Shown here in pieces: positions 25,680 to 34,643 of a stretch of 64,000 nucleotides of DNA (positions within the stretch are counted from its first letter, which is position 1; every line of letters begins with the position of its first letter). The stretch covers positions 357,804 through 421,803 of the forward strand of contig NZ_JACHGP010000001.1 in assembly GCF_014202335.1 (NCBI RefSeq). Direction: 5' to 3'. The DNA comes from Mycobacterium sp. AZCC_0083. Its GTDB lineage: Bacteria; Actinomycetota; Actinomycetes; Mycobacteriales; Mycobacteriaceae. Both the position numbers and the translations under genes were made by a program. Below the pieces are notes generated by a model that made no database searches, was not told the DNA's origin, and was given only the letters and a program-made list of their open reading frames with translations.

Positions 25680-28600
25680 CAACGCAGAACGGTACGCACC
25701 CGGCGCAGATCCAAGATCCCCGGCGCGCCCACATCGGTGCTCTGGCGGGCCTGCTTCTCGCGGATGTCGGACATGTCGACCTGACCCGGTGTGAATCCGG
25801 TCGCTTCGAAGCGTCTGCCGCGGCGGGACTCGGCTTCCACGGCGTTGACGGGTGGGTTGTCATAGGACCGGCCGCCGGGATGGGACACGTGGTAGGTGCA
25901 GCCACCGCGCGACATTCCGGTGCCTGCGTCGATGAGTTCGAAGCGCAGTGGCCCGTCGACGGTGATGGTCGGGTGCAGTGCGCTCGGCGGCTGCCAGGCG
26001 CGGTAACGCACCCCGCCGACCTGAACGTCGGAGTTGTCGGTGGCCAGTAGCGGGATGGGGTGGCCGTTGGCAGTGACGACATAGCGGTGCCGGTCAGCGC
26101 CGATGAGCCGGACCTGGACGCGTTCCACCGACGAGTCGACGTAGCGGGCGGTGCCGCCTGCGGTGGACTCCTCGCCGAGCACGTTCCACGGCTCGATGGC
26201 TCCGCGCAACTCGATCTCGACGCCGTCGAACACCGCGGTGCCGATGCGCGGGAAGCGGAACTCGGTGAAGGGGTCAAGCCAGCTGGTGTCGAAGTGAACG
26301 CCGTGCGTTCTCAGGTCGGCGGCGACATCGGCGATGTCGTGAATCAGGAAGTGCGGCAACAGGTATCGGCCGTGCAGGTTGGCGCCGTGCCGGATCAGCG
26401 GCGCGCGCAGCGGCTCGTCCCAGAACCACGACACCAAGGACCGCACCAGCAGCGACTGCACCATCGCCATCTGGAAGTGCGGGGGCATCTCGAAGCCGCG
26501 CAACTCCAGGATGCCGAGGCGGCCACGCGGACTGTCGGGGCTGTACAGCTTGTCGATGCAGAACTCGGCGCGGTGGGTGTTGCCGGTGATGTCGGTGAGC
26601 AGGTGGCGCAGCGCGCGGTCGGTCACCCACGGAGCGGAGCTTGCGGAGCGACCATGACCTGAGTTGTCGCCACCGTCCGTGATCCTGGCGATCTCGGCGA
26701 ACGCGATCTCCAGTTCGTAGAGCGAGTCCGAGCGGCCCTCGTCGGCCCGGGGCGCTTGCGACGTGGTGCCGATGAAGCGGCCGGCGAACAGGTAGGACAG
26801 CGCGGGGTGGCGCTGCCAGTAGGTGAGCATCGACACCAGAAGGTCGGGCCTGCGCAGCATTGGGGACTCGGCAGGAGTGATGCCGCCGAGCGTGATGTGG
26901 TTGCCGCCGCCGGTCCCGCCGTGGGTGCCGTCGAAGTCGAACGACTCGGTGGACAGCCGGGTCAGGCGCGCCTCCTCGTAGAGGGTCTCCAACTGCTGGC
27001 GCTGCTCGGCGAAACTCGCCGTCGGCGCGACGTTGACCTCGATGACACCGGGGTCGGGCGTGACGGACATCGTCACCAGGCGCGGGTCCGCGGGTGGTCC
27101 GTAGCCCTCGATGACCACAGGACAGTCCGTCTTGGCGGCGGCCGCCTCGATCCTGGTGACGAGATCGACGAAGTGCTCGAGTTCCTCTGTCGGTGGAAGG
27201 AACACGTACAGCAGGCCGTCTCGTACCTCGGCCACCATCGCGGTGACGGGCGCACCGTCGGCCTCCTCCACCACGGCGGCCGGCTGCTCGGTCTTTGGTT
27301 CGATCAGGGCGCCGTGGCGCCTCGTCGGGTCGGCGTCGAACGACGGACGCGGTGGATGCCAGCTGATCGAGTCGAGTGGCAACCGCAGACCGGCGGGTGA
27401 GTCACCGTCGAGAAGGACGATCCGACCGCGGCGCAGACGCCAGTCCGCGCTGGCCCACCCGGAGTCGTCGTCGCGCCGGTGCAGCGGCAACACGTAGGCG
27501 ACGGGCTCGGCGACGGGCGTCTCGAGTTTGGCCAGCAGCCCGGCCCTTGCGTCGGTGGCGTCGGCCGCCAGATCGTCGCCCGACGCGACCGGTTCGCCCG
27601 CCGGTTGGCGCACCGACGTGGCCAGCCGGCTCAGGGCGTCCTCATACGCAGGACGCACCTGGGTGGCGGGTAGCCCGAGGCCCGCGACGATCGCGTCGAA
27701 CAGGTGCCGTCCGGCGTCGGGTGCCACCTCGATCGTCTGCGACTCCGCCCACGGATCGGCAAGCAGCGCCTCGTTGGTCCACAACGGCGCACCGTCGGCA
27801 CGCCAGTACAGGCCGATCTGCCAGCGCGGCAACGGTTCTCCCGGGTACCACTTGCCCTGGCTGCGTTGCACCAGCCCCTGCGGAGCCCACTGCGCCTTGA
27901 GCCGGGCCGCGAGCGCCGAGGCCCTCTGCCGCTTGTGCGGCCCGTCGGCGTCGGTGGTCCACTCCGGGTCGACCTGGTTGTCGATGGACACGAACGTCGG
28001 CTCGCCGCCCACGGTGAGGCGGACGTCCCCTGCGGCAAGGCGGTCGTCGACCCGCGCGCCGAGCGCACAGATGGCGTCCCACGCCGCGTCGGTGTACGGC
28101 AGCGTCACCCGCGGATCCTCGTGCACGCGGGTCACGACGTTGGAGAAGTCGAGCGTGGTCTCGGCCATCTCGGTGGCACCGGTGATCGGAGCAGAGGACG
28201 CCGGATGCGGGGTTGCCGAAAGCGGAATGTGCCCCTCGCCGGCGAACAGCCCCGACGTCGCGTCGAGCCCGATCCAGCCGGCGCCGGGGATGTAGACCTC
28301 GGCCCAGGCGTGCAGATCGGTGAAGTCGGCGGCCGGACCGGAGGGACCGTCGAGCGCCTTCACGTCGGAGGTCAGCTGTACCAGATAGCCGGACACGAAG
28401 CGGGCCGCCAGACCCATCTGGCGCAGGATCGACACCAGCAGCCAGGCCGAGTCGCGGCAGGATCCGATGCCGGTGCGCAGTGTGAAGTCGGGGGTCTGCA
28501 CGCCGGGTTCCATGCGCAGGCTGTAGCCGACGTCCCCGTTGATCGCATGGTTGAGCGCGACAAGGAAGTCGATGGTGCGCGTGCCGGTGGCGACCGAGAA

Positions 28601-29020
28601 GTCCTTCACCCACGCCTGCGCCAGCTCGCCTGGGCCCGATCCCTCCTCGCCCTCGTCGACCGGGCGCAGGTAGGGCTTGAGGTCCTCGGCCAGCGCCTTG
28701 GGGTATTCGAAGGGGACGGTTTCGGCGTACTCCTCGATGAAGAAGTCGAACGGGTTGATCACCTTGAGATCGGCGATCAGGCCGACGTTGATGGTGAGGC
28801 TGCGGGTGCGGGACGGGAACACCAGCCGCGCCATGAAGTTGCCGAACGCGTCCTGCTGCCAGTTCACGAAGTGGTCGGCCGGCTCGACGGTCAGCGAGTA
28901 GGCCTCGATCGGGGTACGTGAGTGCGGCGCCGGTCGCAGCCGCACGACGTGGGGAAACACCTCCACCAGACGGTCGAACGTGTAGCTGGTGCGATGCTCC
29001 AGCGCCACCTTGATACCCAT
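25679..29020 (-). CDS. DUF2126 large transglutaminase-family protein
   Basis: An 1113-aa protein. The N-terminal about 290 residues are a transglutaminase (beta domain VALEHRTSYTFDRLVEV; Cys in GIGSCRDSAWLLV; His in LHAWAEVYIPG; Asp in WIGLDATSG). The remainder is the DUF2126 region (VGGEPTFVSIDNQVDPEW, GTGGGNHITLGG, ELRGFEMPPHFQMAM), which resembles glutamine-synthetase-like or amidoligase folds. ATG 29020 begins the recognisable domain, so a longer in-frame extension to 29380 is rejected. First gene of the four-gene minus-strand operon; divergent from the DeoR regulator, with 185 bp between. Confidence 0.88.
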   Translation of the reverse strand: MGIKVALEHRTSYTFDRLVEVFPHVVRLRPAPHSRTPIEAYSLTVEPADHFVNWQQDAFGNFMARLVFPSRTRSLTINVGLIADLKVINPFDFFIEEYAETVPFEYPKALAEDLKPYLRPVDEGEEGSGPGELAQAWVKDFSVATGTRTIDFLVALNHAINGDVGYSLRMEPGVQTPDFTLRTGIGSCRDSAWLLVSILRQMGLAARFVSGYLVQLTSDVKALDGPSGPAADFTDLHAWAEVYIPGAGWIGLDATSGLFAGEGHIPLSATPHPASSAPITGATEMAETTLDFSNVVTRVHEDPRVTLPYTDAAWDAICALGARVDDRLAAGDVRLTVGGEPTFVSIDNQVDPEWTTDADGPHKRQRASALAARLKAQWAPQGLVQRSQGKWYPGEPLPRWQIGLYWRADGAPLWTNEALLADPWAESQTIEVAPDAGRHLFDAIVAGLGLPATQVRPAYEDALSRLATSVRQPAGEPVASGDDLAADATDARAGLLAKLETPVAEPVAYVLPLHRRDDDSGWASADWRLRRGRIVLLDGDSPAGLRLPLDSISWHPPRPSFDADPTRRHGALIEPKTEQPAAVVEEADGAPVTAMVAEVRDGLLYVFLPPTEELEHFVDLVTRIEAAAAKTDCPVVIEGYGPPADPRLVTMSVTPDPGVIEVNVAPTASFAEQRQQLETLYEEARLTRLSTESFDFDGTHGGTGGGNHITLGGITPAESPMLRRPDLLVSMLTYWQRHPALSYLFAGRFIGTTSQAPRADEGRSDSLYELEIAFAEIARITDGGDNSGHGRSASSAPWVTDRALRHLLTDITGNTHRAEFCIDKLYSPDSPRGRLGILELRGFEMPPHFQMAMVQSLLVRSLVSWFWDEPLRAPLIRHGANLHGRYLLPHFLIHDIADVAADLRTHGVHFDTSWLDPFTEFRFPRIGTAVFDGVEIELRGAIEPWNVLGEESTAGGTARYVDSSVERVQVRLIGADRHRYVVTANGHPIPLLATDNSDVQVGGVRYRAWQPPSALHPTITVDGPLRFELIDAGTGMSRGGCTYHVSHPGGRSYDNPPVNAVEAESRRGRRFEATGFTPGQVDMSDIREKQARQSTDVGAPGILDLRRVRTVLR

Positions 29021-29086
29021 GGCGTTGATCCCACCACACCCGACACGACGACGCATGCGCGCCGCCCGGCAGAAAATTTGCGTCAA

Positions 29087-29103
29087 GTGTGGACGTTCCA
29101 CAC
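29087..29103. promoter_or_regulatory. Candidate DeoR operator 1
   Basis: GTGTGGA-CGT-TCCACAC is an inverted repeat with perfect 7-bp arms and a 3-bp spacer. It resembles the site at 29173-29187 and lies between the divergent DUF2126 and DeoR genes. A weaker relative, TGTTGTAAATTCACA, sits at 29109-29123. Confidence 0.55.
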
Positions 29104-29172
29104 GATTCTGTTGTAAATTCACACGATCAACGCGAGCCGATCGGTGAATGTCCAGCAAAGCGGAGCATTTTC

Positions 29173-29187
29173 TGTGAATTTTCCACA
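29173..29187. promoter_or_regulatory. Candidate DeoR operator 2
   Basis: TGTGAATTTTCCACA matches operator 1 (TGTGGACGTTCCACA) at 11 of 15 positions, including the outer TGTG and TTCCACA. It sits 18 bp ahead of the GTG start of the DeoR gene, a good position for autorepression. Confidence 0.55.
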
Positions 29188-29205
29188 CATGAGGTGGATC
29201 TGAGC

Positions 29206-30018
29206 GTGGACGCCAAGACCCGCAGGGACCACATCGAGCAGCGTGTCCGCAGCGAACGCGAGGTCGGGTACGCCGAACTCGCCGCCGATTTCGACGTCTC
29301 CGAGATGACGATCCGCCGCGACGTGGAAGCACTGGAGACACTCGGCGTGGTCCGGCGGGTGGTGGGCGGCGCGATCGCACTGAAGGGCAAGGACAGCGAA
29401 CCGTCGTTCGCGACCCGGGTGGCCGACGCCGCCGAGGAGAAGCGCCACATCGCCGACGCGGTGGCCGACCTCATCGGCCCCAGCGAGACTCTCATCCTCG
29501 ACTCCGGCAGCACCGCGCTGGCGGTGGCACGCTCGCTGAAGGGGCGACGCCTCGGCCTGACCGTGGTCACCCCGAGCCTGTTGGCCGCACTGGAGTTGAT
29601 CGACCAGCCCGACACCACGGTCGTTCTGACCGGCGGCGAGCTGCGGCCAGGCGAGCTCAGCCTGATCGGCCCCGCCGCCGAGGAAACCCTGGCCGGCTAC
29701 AACTGCGACACCTATGTGATGGGCGTGGCAGGCATCGACGATGAGCGCGGCATCTCGGACTACCACCAGGCCGAGAGCGGCGTGAAGCGGGCGGCGAGCA
29801 GGCGGGCGGACCGCGTGATCGTGGCCGCCGACAACAGCAAGCTCGGCCGGGTCACGTTCGTGCGCATCGCCGCACTGTCCCAGGTCGACGTCATCGTCAC
29901 CGACGGCGACCCGGGACATCCCGCGCTGGTCGCCGCACGCGAGGTGGGGGTCGACGTCATCTGCGTCGCGGGCCACGTGGACACGGACTCCGCTGCAGTA
30001 CAGGCGGATTCGTCGTGA
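29206..30018 (+). CDS. DeoR/GlpR-family transcriptional repressor
   Basis: A 270-aa regulator. The N-terminal DeoR helix-turn-helix is clear (VGYAELAADFDVSEMTIRRD, then LGVVRRVVGGA), followed by the DeoRC sensor domain (LDSGSTALAVARSL, VVLTGGELRPGELSLIGPAA, VIVAADNSKLG) related to sugar isomerases, which binds phosphorylated sugars. GTG 29206 is preferred because GAGGTGG lies 8 nt upstream; GTG 29194 is an alternative. It overlaps the kinase start as GTGA and heads a carbohydrate operon, so it most likely represses it until a sugar phosphate is present. Confidence 0.9.
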   Translation: MDAKTRRDHIEQRVRSEREVGYAELAADFDVSEMTIRRDVEALETLGVVRRVVGGAIALKGKDSEPSFATRVADAAEEKRHIADAVADLIGPSETLILDSGSTALAVARSLKGRRLGLTVVTPSLLAALELIDQPDTTVVLTGGELRPGELSLIGPAAEETLAGYNCDTYVMGVAGIDDERGISDYHQAESGVKRAASRRADRVIVAADNSKLGRVTFVRIAALSQVDVIVTDGDPGHPALVAAREVGVDVICVAGHVDTDSAAVQADSS

Positions 30019-31496
30019 CTATCCACACGATCGGCATCGACGTCGGCACCACGGGCACCAAGACCGTGCTGTTCGACACCAAGAGCGGCATCGTCGCCCA
30101 GGCGTCGCGCGAGACGACCCTGTACTCGCCGAGCCCGGGTTTCGCCGAGGCCGACACCGACCAGTGGTACGCCGGCGCCGTCGAATCCATCCGGGAAGTG
30201 TTGAGCACCAGCGGAATCAGCGGTGACTCCGTCGCGGCCGTTGCGGTGTCGGGAATGGTGCCCGCCGTCGTTGCCGTCGACTCCTCGGGAAAGCCGTTGC
30301 GCCGCGCCATCCTTCAGAACGATGCGAGGGCACACCGGGAGGTCGGGGAACTGGCCGCGGCACTCGACGGCGTCGACCTCGTGGCGATGACGGGTTCGGC
30401 GCTGACCCAGCAGTCGGTGGCGCCGACCACGGTGTGGCTGCGCACCCACGAACCGGACGTCTACGACCGGACGGCGCACTACGTCGGGTCCTACGACTGG
30501 GTGCTCACAGCGCTGGGCGCGGAGGTCCACGTCGAGCAGAACTGGGCTTTGGAGTCGGGGCTGTTCACCATCGACGGGGACGTCGCGGACGCCGTCCTCA
30601 CCGCCGCAGGCCTCGACGCCGCCACCGTCGGGCCGGTGCACCGACCGGGCACCCGGGTCGGCGAGCTGAGCAGGGAGGCCGCCGAGCAGACGGGCCTGCC
30701 GGCAGGCACCGCTCTCATCGTCGGCGGTGCCGACCACGTGCTGTCCGCCTTCGCCGCGGGGGTGAACAAGCCGGGCGACGCATTGGTGAAACTCGGTGGC
30801 GCAGGCGATATCCTGGTCGCGAGCGACACCAGGGTCGTCGACGAGCGGCTCTACCTCGACGCGCACCCGGTGCCAGGGCAGTGGCTGCCGAACGGGTGCA
30901 TGGCCACCAGCGGTAGCCTCATCCGCTGGTTTCAGGCGTTGATCGGCGGGGACGATCTCGCCGTCCTCGACGACGAGGCCGCGGCATCCAAACCTGCCGA
31001 AGTGCTGTGCCTGCCGTACTTCCTCGGCGAGAAGAGCCCGATCCACGACCCAGACCTGCGCGGTGTGTTCGCCGGAATGCACCTCGGGCACACCCGCGCG
31101 GACCTCTACCGATCGGTGCTCGAGGCGATTGCCTTCGGATTCCGCCACCACGTCGACGTGTTCACCGACATCGGCATTCGGCCCAACCGCGTGATGATCA
31201 CCAACGGCGGATCGAAGTCCACACTGTGGAAGCAGATCCACGCCGACGTCCTCGGCATCGAATTGCGGCCCGTCCGTGGCCATCCCGGTGCATCACTCGG
31301 AGCTGCAATCATCGCCGCGATCGGCGTCGGCGCCCTCGACGATTGGTCGGACGCCGCCCGGTTCGTCAGCCTCGACCCACCCGTCGTGCCAGACCGGGCC
31401 CGACGAGCCGCGTACGACGACGCCTACCCGATGTGGCGCGACCTCGGGACCGCGACGGCGCCGATATCCCACGCCATGGCGAGCAGAACCCGATGA
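30015..31496 (+). CDS. FGGY-family carbohydrate kinase
   Basis: A 493-aa sugar kinase with the FGGY layout: phosphate-binding GIDVGTTGTKTVLFD at the N-terminus, the first-domain segment AILQNDARAHREV, and C-terminal GGSKSTLWKQIHADVLG and GHPGASLGAAI. It is closest by eye to xylulokinase/L-erythrulose-kinase-like members, but the sugar cannot be fixed. It overlaps the DeoR stop by 4 bp. In the operon it would phosphorylate the imported sugar, possibly after oxidation by the SDR enzyme. Confidence 0.88.
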   Translation: MTIHTIGIDVGTTGTKTVLFDTKSGIVAQASRETTLYSPSPGFAEADTDQWYAGAVESIREVLSTSGISGDSVAAVAVSGMVPAVVAVDSSGKPLRRAILQNDARAHREVGELAAALDGVDLVAMTGSALTQQSVAPTTVWLRTHEPDVYDRTAHYVGSYDWVLTALGAEVHVEQNWALESGLFTIDGDVADAVLTAAGLDAATVGPVHRPGTRVGELSREAAEQTGLPAGTALIVGGADHVLSAFAAGVNKPGDALVKLGGAGDILVASDTRVVDERLYLDAHPVPGQWLPNGCMATSGSLIRWFQALIGGDDLAVLDDEAAASKPAEVLCLPYFLGEKSPIHDPDLRGVFAGMHLGHTRADLYRSVLEAIAFGFRHHVDVFTDIGIRPNRVMITNGGSKSTLWKQIHADVLGIELRPVRGHPGASLGAAIIAAIGVGALDDWSDAARFVSLDPPVVPDRARRAAYDDAYPMWRDLGTATAPISHAMASRTR

Positions 31497-31508
31497 TCAT
31501 TTTCCCCC

Positions 31509-31525
31509 GTCGCTTCGCTCGCCCC
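31509..31525. repeat. Short dispersed repeat, copy 2
   Basis: GTCGCTTCGCTCGCCCC sits in the 65-bp gap between the kinase and binding-protein genes. Same core as at 22975, 35746 and 42969. Confidence 0.6.
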
Positions 31526-31561
31526 GGGAATCCACCACCAAGTGAAGGGAACAGTGCCGCA

Positions 31562-32896
31562 ATGAAGTTGACGCAAACCACGCCAAGTACGACACCTCGG
31601 CGGAGGCGGCCGTTCCTCGCCGCACCCGTACTCGCACTCCTGGCCGTACTGACGTTGCTCATCAGCGCGTGCGCGGGCAGCGGCGGCCCCGAGCCGACGC
31701 ACGCGACCGGCACCGGCGAGGTCCCGAAGGACGTCGCGGGAACGGTGCGCATCCTGATGGAGAACGTGCCCGACACCGACATCGTCAAGTCGATGGTGCC
31801 CGAGTTCAACAAGGACTACCCGAACGTCAAGGTCGACATCGAGACGCTGACCTACGACCAGATGCGCGACAAGCTGGTGTCGTCGTTCCAATCATCGTCC
31901 CCCACTTACGATCTGATCATCGTCGACAACCCGTGGATGGTGGACTTCGCCAACGCGAAGTTCCTTCAGCCGCTGGATGCCAGAATCGACGGCACCCCCG
32001 ACTACGACGCGAAGGACTTCTTTCCCTCGCTGACCGACATCACCACGGTCGACGGGGTGCGCTACGGCGTGCCGTTCTACAACTACGCACTCGGATACCT
32101 GTACAACACCGACTATTTGGCGCAGGCCAAGCTCGAGGTACCCAAGACCCTCGACGAGTTGGTCAGCACGTCCAAGGCGCTGAAGTCCGGTGCCAGGGCG
32201 GGCATCGCGATGCAGCCGCAGCGCGGGTACAAGATCTTCGAGGAGTGGGGTAACTGGCTCTTCGCCGCCGGTGGTTCCATCTACGACCAGAACGGCAAGG
32301 TCAGCCTCAACACCCCGCAGGCCAAGCAAGCACTGAACGCCTACATCGACACCTACAAGACCGCGGCACCGCCGAACAGCCTGAACTGGGCGTTCGACGA
32401 GGCGTTCCGGTCGGTGTCTGGCGATCAGGCCGCGTCGATGATCAGCTACAACTGGAATCTGCCCGCCCTCAACGATCCCGGCTCGGGACCGTCGGCCGGC
32501 AAGTTCAAGCTGGCCGCGATCCCCGGCGACAAGGCGGTGCTCGGCTCGTGGAGCTGGTCCATCCCTGCCAACTCCGGTGCGTCGGACGCGGGCTGGGCGT
32601 TCGCCTCGTGGCTCACGTCGAAGGTGCATGACGTTCAGCGCACCGAGAAGGGTGGCGCCGCAATCCGGCAGAGCACGCTGAAGGATCCGGCGGTGCTCGG
32701 CGGCAAGTACGGCGCCGACTACTACACGACCGTCGAGCAGATCCTGGGCAATGCGTCACCTCTGAGCCAGGGCCCCAGCGGGGAGGAGATGATCCAGGCC
32801 GTCGGCACCGAACTCAACGAGGCCGTCGCGGGCACCAAGAGCGTCGATGATGCTCTGGCCGCCGCACAGGCCGCCGCAGAGAAGATCCAAGGCTAG
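31562..32896 (+). CDS. Sugar ABC transporter substrate-binding lipoprotein
   Basis: A 444-aa extracellular solute-binding protein of family 1. A twin-arginine-like basic stretch (TPRRRRPFL) precedes a hydrophobic core and the lipobox LISAC, so the mature protein is lipid-anchored. The binding fold shows VRILMENVPDTDIV, YDLIIVDNPWMVDF and YGVPFYNYALGYLYNTDYL. ATG 31562 has GAAGGGAA upstream. It feeds the two permeases that follow. A stem-loop spans the stop codon. Confidence 0.9.
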   Translation: MKLTQTTPSTTPRRRRPFLAAPVLALLAVLTLLISACAGSGGPEPTHATGTGEVPKDVAGTVRILMENVPDTDIVKSMVPEFNKDYPNVKVDIETLTYDQMRDKLVSSFQSSSPTYDLIIVDNPWMVDFANAKFLQPLDARIDGTPDYDAKDFFPSLTDITTVDGVRYGVPFYNYALGYLYNTDYLAQAKLEVPKTLDELVSTSKALKSGARAGIAMQPQRGYKIFEEWGNWLFAAGGSIYDQNGKVSLNTPQAKQALNAYIDTYKTAAPPNSLNWAFDEAFRSVSGDQAASMISYNWNLPALNDPGSGPSAGKFKLAAIPGDKAVLGSWSWSIPANSGASDAGWAFASWLTSKVHDVQRTEKGGAAIRQSTLKDPAVLGGKYGADYYTTVEQILGNASPLSQGPSGEEMIQAVGTELNEAVAGTKSVDDALAAAQAAAEKIQG

Positions 32897-32917
32897 CCCG
32901 TCCCCCCGGGGCTAGCC
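32891..32917 (+). terminator. Intercistronic stem-loop after the binding-protein gene
   Basis: GGCTAGCCC (32891-32899) pairs with GGGCTAGCC (32909-32917) around a 9-nt loop and includes the TAG stop. With no U tract inside an operon, it more likely stabilises the upstream message or partially attenuates readthrough, giving excess binding protein over permease. Confidence 0.5.
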
Positions 32918-32949
32918 CTCATGAAGCCGACCACCCCACGAAAGGAGCG

Positions 32950-33810
32950 ATGACCACCGTGAAATTCAAACACGGCATGGTCACCCCCCTAGTCGCTCTT
33001 TTCGTCGGGGTGGTCGGTTTCTCCCTCGGTTACGCGTTCTACCTGAGCATCACCGACTACAAGCTGACCAGCCACGGCACACCGAAGTTGGTCGGTGCCG
33101 ACAACTACGTCGCGACGGTGCACGACAGTGCGTTCTGGGAGGCGTTCGGCACCACCGCGACGTTCGTCTTCCTGGCGGTGGGTTTGGAGTTGGTGATCGG
33201 CCTTGCGATCGCACTGGCACTGCAAAAACAGCGCTGGGCAAAGGATCTCACCCGCTCGATGCTGCTGGCACCGATGTTCATCACGCCGATCGCCGTCGGG
33301 TTGATCTTCCGGTTCCTGCTCAACGACCAGATCGGCGCCATACCGCACCTGCTGCAAGCCGTCGGTGTCGACTACGACTTCTTCGGCCCAGGCAAGGCGC
33401 TGTTAACGCTGGCCCTCATCGACGTGTGGCAGTGGACGCCGTTCATGGTGCTGCTCCTGCTTGCAGGCTTGGAGTCGATCCCGCGGGAACCGTTGGAGGC
33501 GGCCAGAGTCGACGGCGCCCGTGGGTGGTACGTCCTTCGGCGGGTGACCCTGCCGCTGCTGGCTCCTGTGCTCGTGGTGGCGATCATGCTGCGCTGTCTG
33601 GACGCGATGAAGGTCTTCGAGTACGTGTTCGCCACCACCCGCGGCGGGCCAGGAACCGAGACCCAGACCTTGCAGTACTTCGTGTACCAGACCGGAATTC
33701 AGTTCTTCCGCCTCGGATCGGCCTCGTCGATGGCGTTCATCGTGCTGCTTCTGGTGCTGACGGTCATCGTCGTGGCGTTCCGCAGGATGGACAAGGCCAA
33801 GCAGTCATGA
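32950..33810 (+). CDS. Sugar ABC transporter permease 1
   Basis: A 286-aa MalF/UgpA-like permease with six predicted helices and the ATPase-coupling EAA loop EPLEAARVDGARGWYVLRRV followed by TLPLLAP. ATG 32950 is preceded by AAAGGAGCG. It overlaps the second permease as ATGA, as usual for paired importer permeases. Confidence 0.9.
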   Translation: MTTVKFKHGMVTPLVALFVGVVGFSLGYAFYLSITDYKLTSHGTPKLVGADNYVATVHDSAFWEAFGTTATFVFLAVGLELVIGLAIALALQKQRWAKDLTRSMLLAPMFITPIAVGLIFRFLLNDQIGAIPHLLQAVGVDYDFFGPGKALLTLALIDVWQWTPFMVLLLLAGLESIPREPLEAARVDGARGWYVLRRVTLPLLAPVLVVAIMLRCLDAMKVFEYVFATTRGGPGTETQTLQYFVYQTGIQFFRLGSASSMAFIVLLLVLTVIVVAFRRMDKAKQS

Positions 33811-34622
33811 GGAACTCGAGGACTTTGACCACCTGCCGCGTTGCGCTGCTCTGGGCGGCGGGCGTCTCGGTGCTGTTCCCCGTGGTGTGGATTGCGCTGG
33901 CCAGCATCAAAACCCCCGAGCAACTCAATGATCCATTCCTGCTGTCGTTCGCCCCGACGCTGGACGGGTGGCGCAACGTGCTGTCGTCGGGAATCCTCGC
34001 CGCGGCGGGCCGCAGCGCGATCGTCGCGCTCACATGCGTCGGCATCAGCGTCGTGGTCGGCAGCATGGGCGCCTACGCCATCGCCCGCTACCGGGCGGGC
34101 GGCACCGCCACCCGATTCGGGATGCTGGCCGCGCAGGTGCTTCCACCCGCGGTGCTGGTGTTCCCGTTCCTCACCATGGCCTACGCCCTGCGGCTCAACG
34201 ACACCCTGGTTCCGGTGATCTTCGCGCACCTGAGTTTCGTTCTGCCCGTGGTCACCTGGTTCCTGATCGGCTTCTTCGAGGCGGTCCCGCAGTCGCTCGA
34301 GGAGCAAGCTCAAGTCGACGGGTTCACCCGGTTCCAGGCGTTCCGGCTAGTCGTCCTCCCCCAGGTGTTCCCCGGCATGGGGGCGGCGGCGATCTTCGGC
34401 TTCACCCTGTCCTGGAACGACCTGTTCTACGGCTTGATCCTCGCCCCGGGCAAGGCCGCGATCCTTCCGGTGGCCATCGCCGGCTTCAACACCTTCCGTG
34501 GCGTGCAGATCGGCTCGATGAGCGCAGCCATCCTGATCGCCGTCGTCCCCGTCGTCATCGCCAGCTTCTTCATTCAGCGCCGCCTGGTGCAGGGCATCAG
34601 CGGCGGCGCGGTGAAGTTCTAG
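33807..34622 (+). CDS. Sugar ABC transporter permease 2
   Basis: A 271-aa MalG/UgpE-like permease with six predicted helices and the EAA loop SLEEQAQVDGFTRFQAFRLV. Its ATG is inside the stop of permease 1 (ATGA). The gap to the ATPase gene is 21 bp and carries AGAAGAGAGGTGA as its ribosome site. Confidence 0.9.
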   Translation: MRNSRTLTTCRVALLWAAGVSVLFPVVWIALASIKTPEQLNDPFLLSFAPTLDGWRNVLSSGILAAAGRSAIVALTCVGISVVVGSMGAYAIARYRAGGTATRFGMLAAQVLPPAVLVFPFLTMAYALRLNDTLVPVIFAHLSFVLPVVTWFLIGFFEAVPQSLEEQAQVDGFTRFQAFRLVVLPQVFPGMGAAAIFGFTLSWNDLFYGLILAPGKAAILPVAIAGFNTFRGVQIGSMSAAILIAVVPVVIASFFIQRRLVQGISGGAVKF

Positions 34623-34643
34623 AAGAGAGGTGACTCACTACTC

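Noticed and set aside
29021-29380. Upstream extension of the DUF2126 gene
   Set aside because: It overlaps the DeoR start and operator region; the conserved N-terminal domain begins at ATG 29020.
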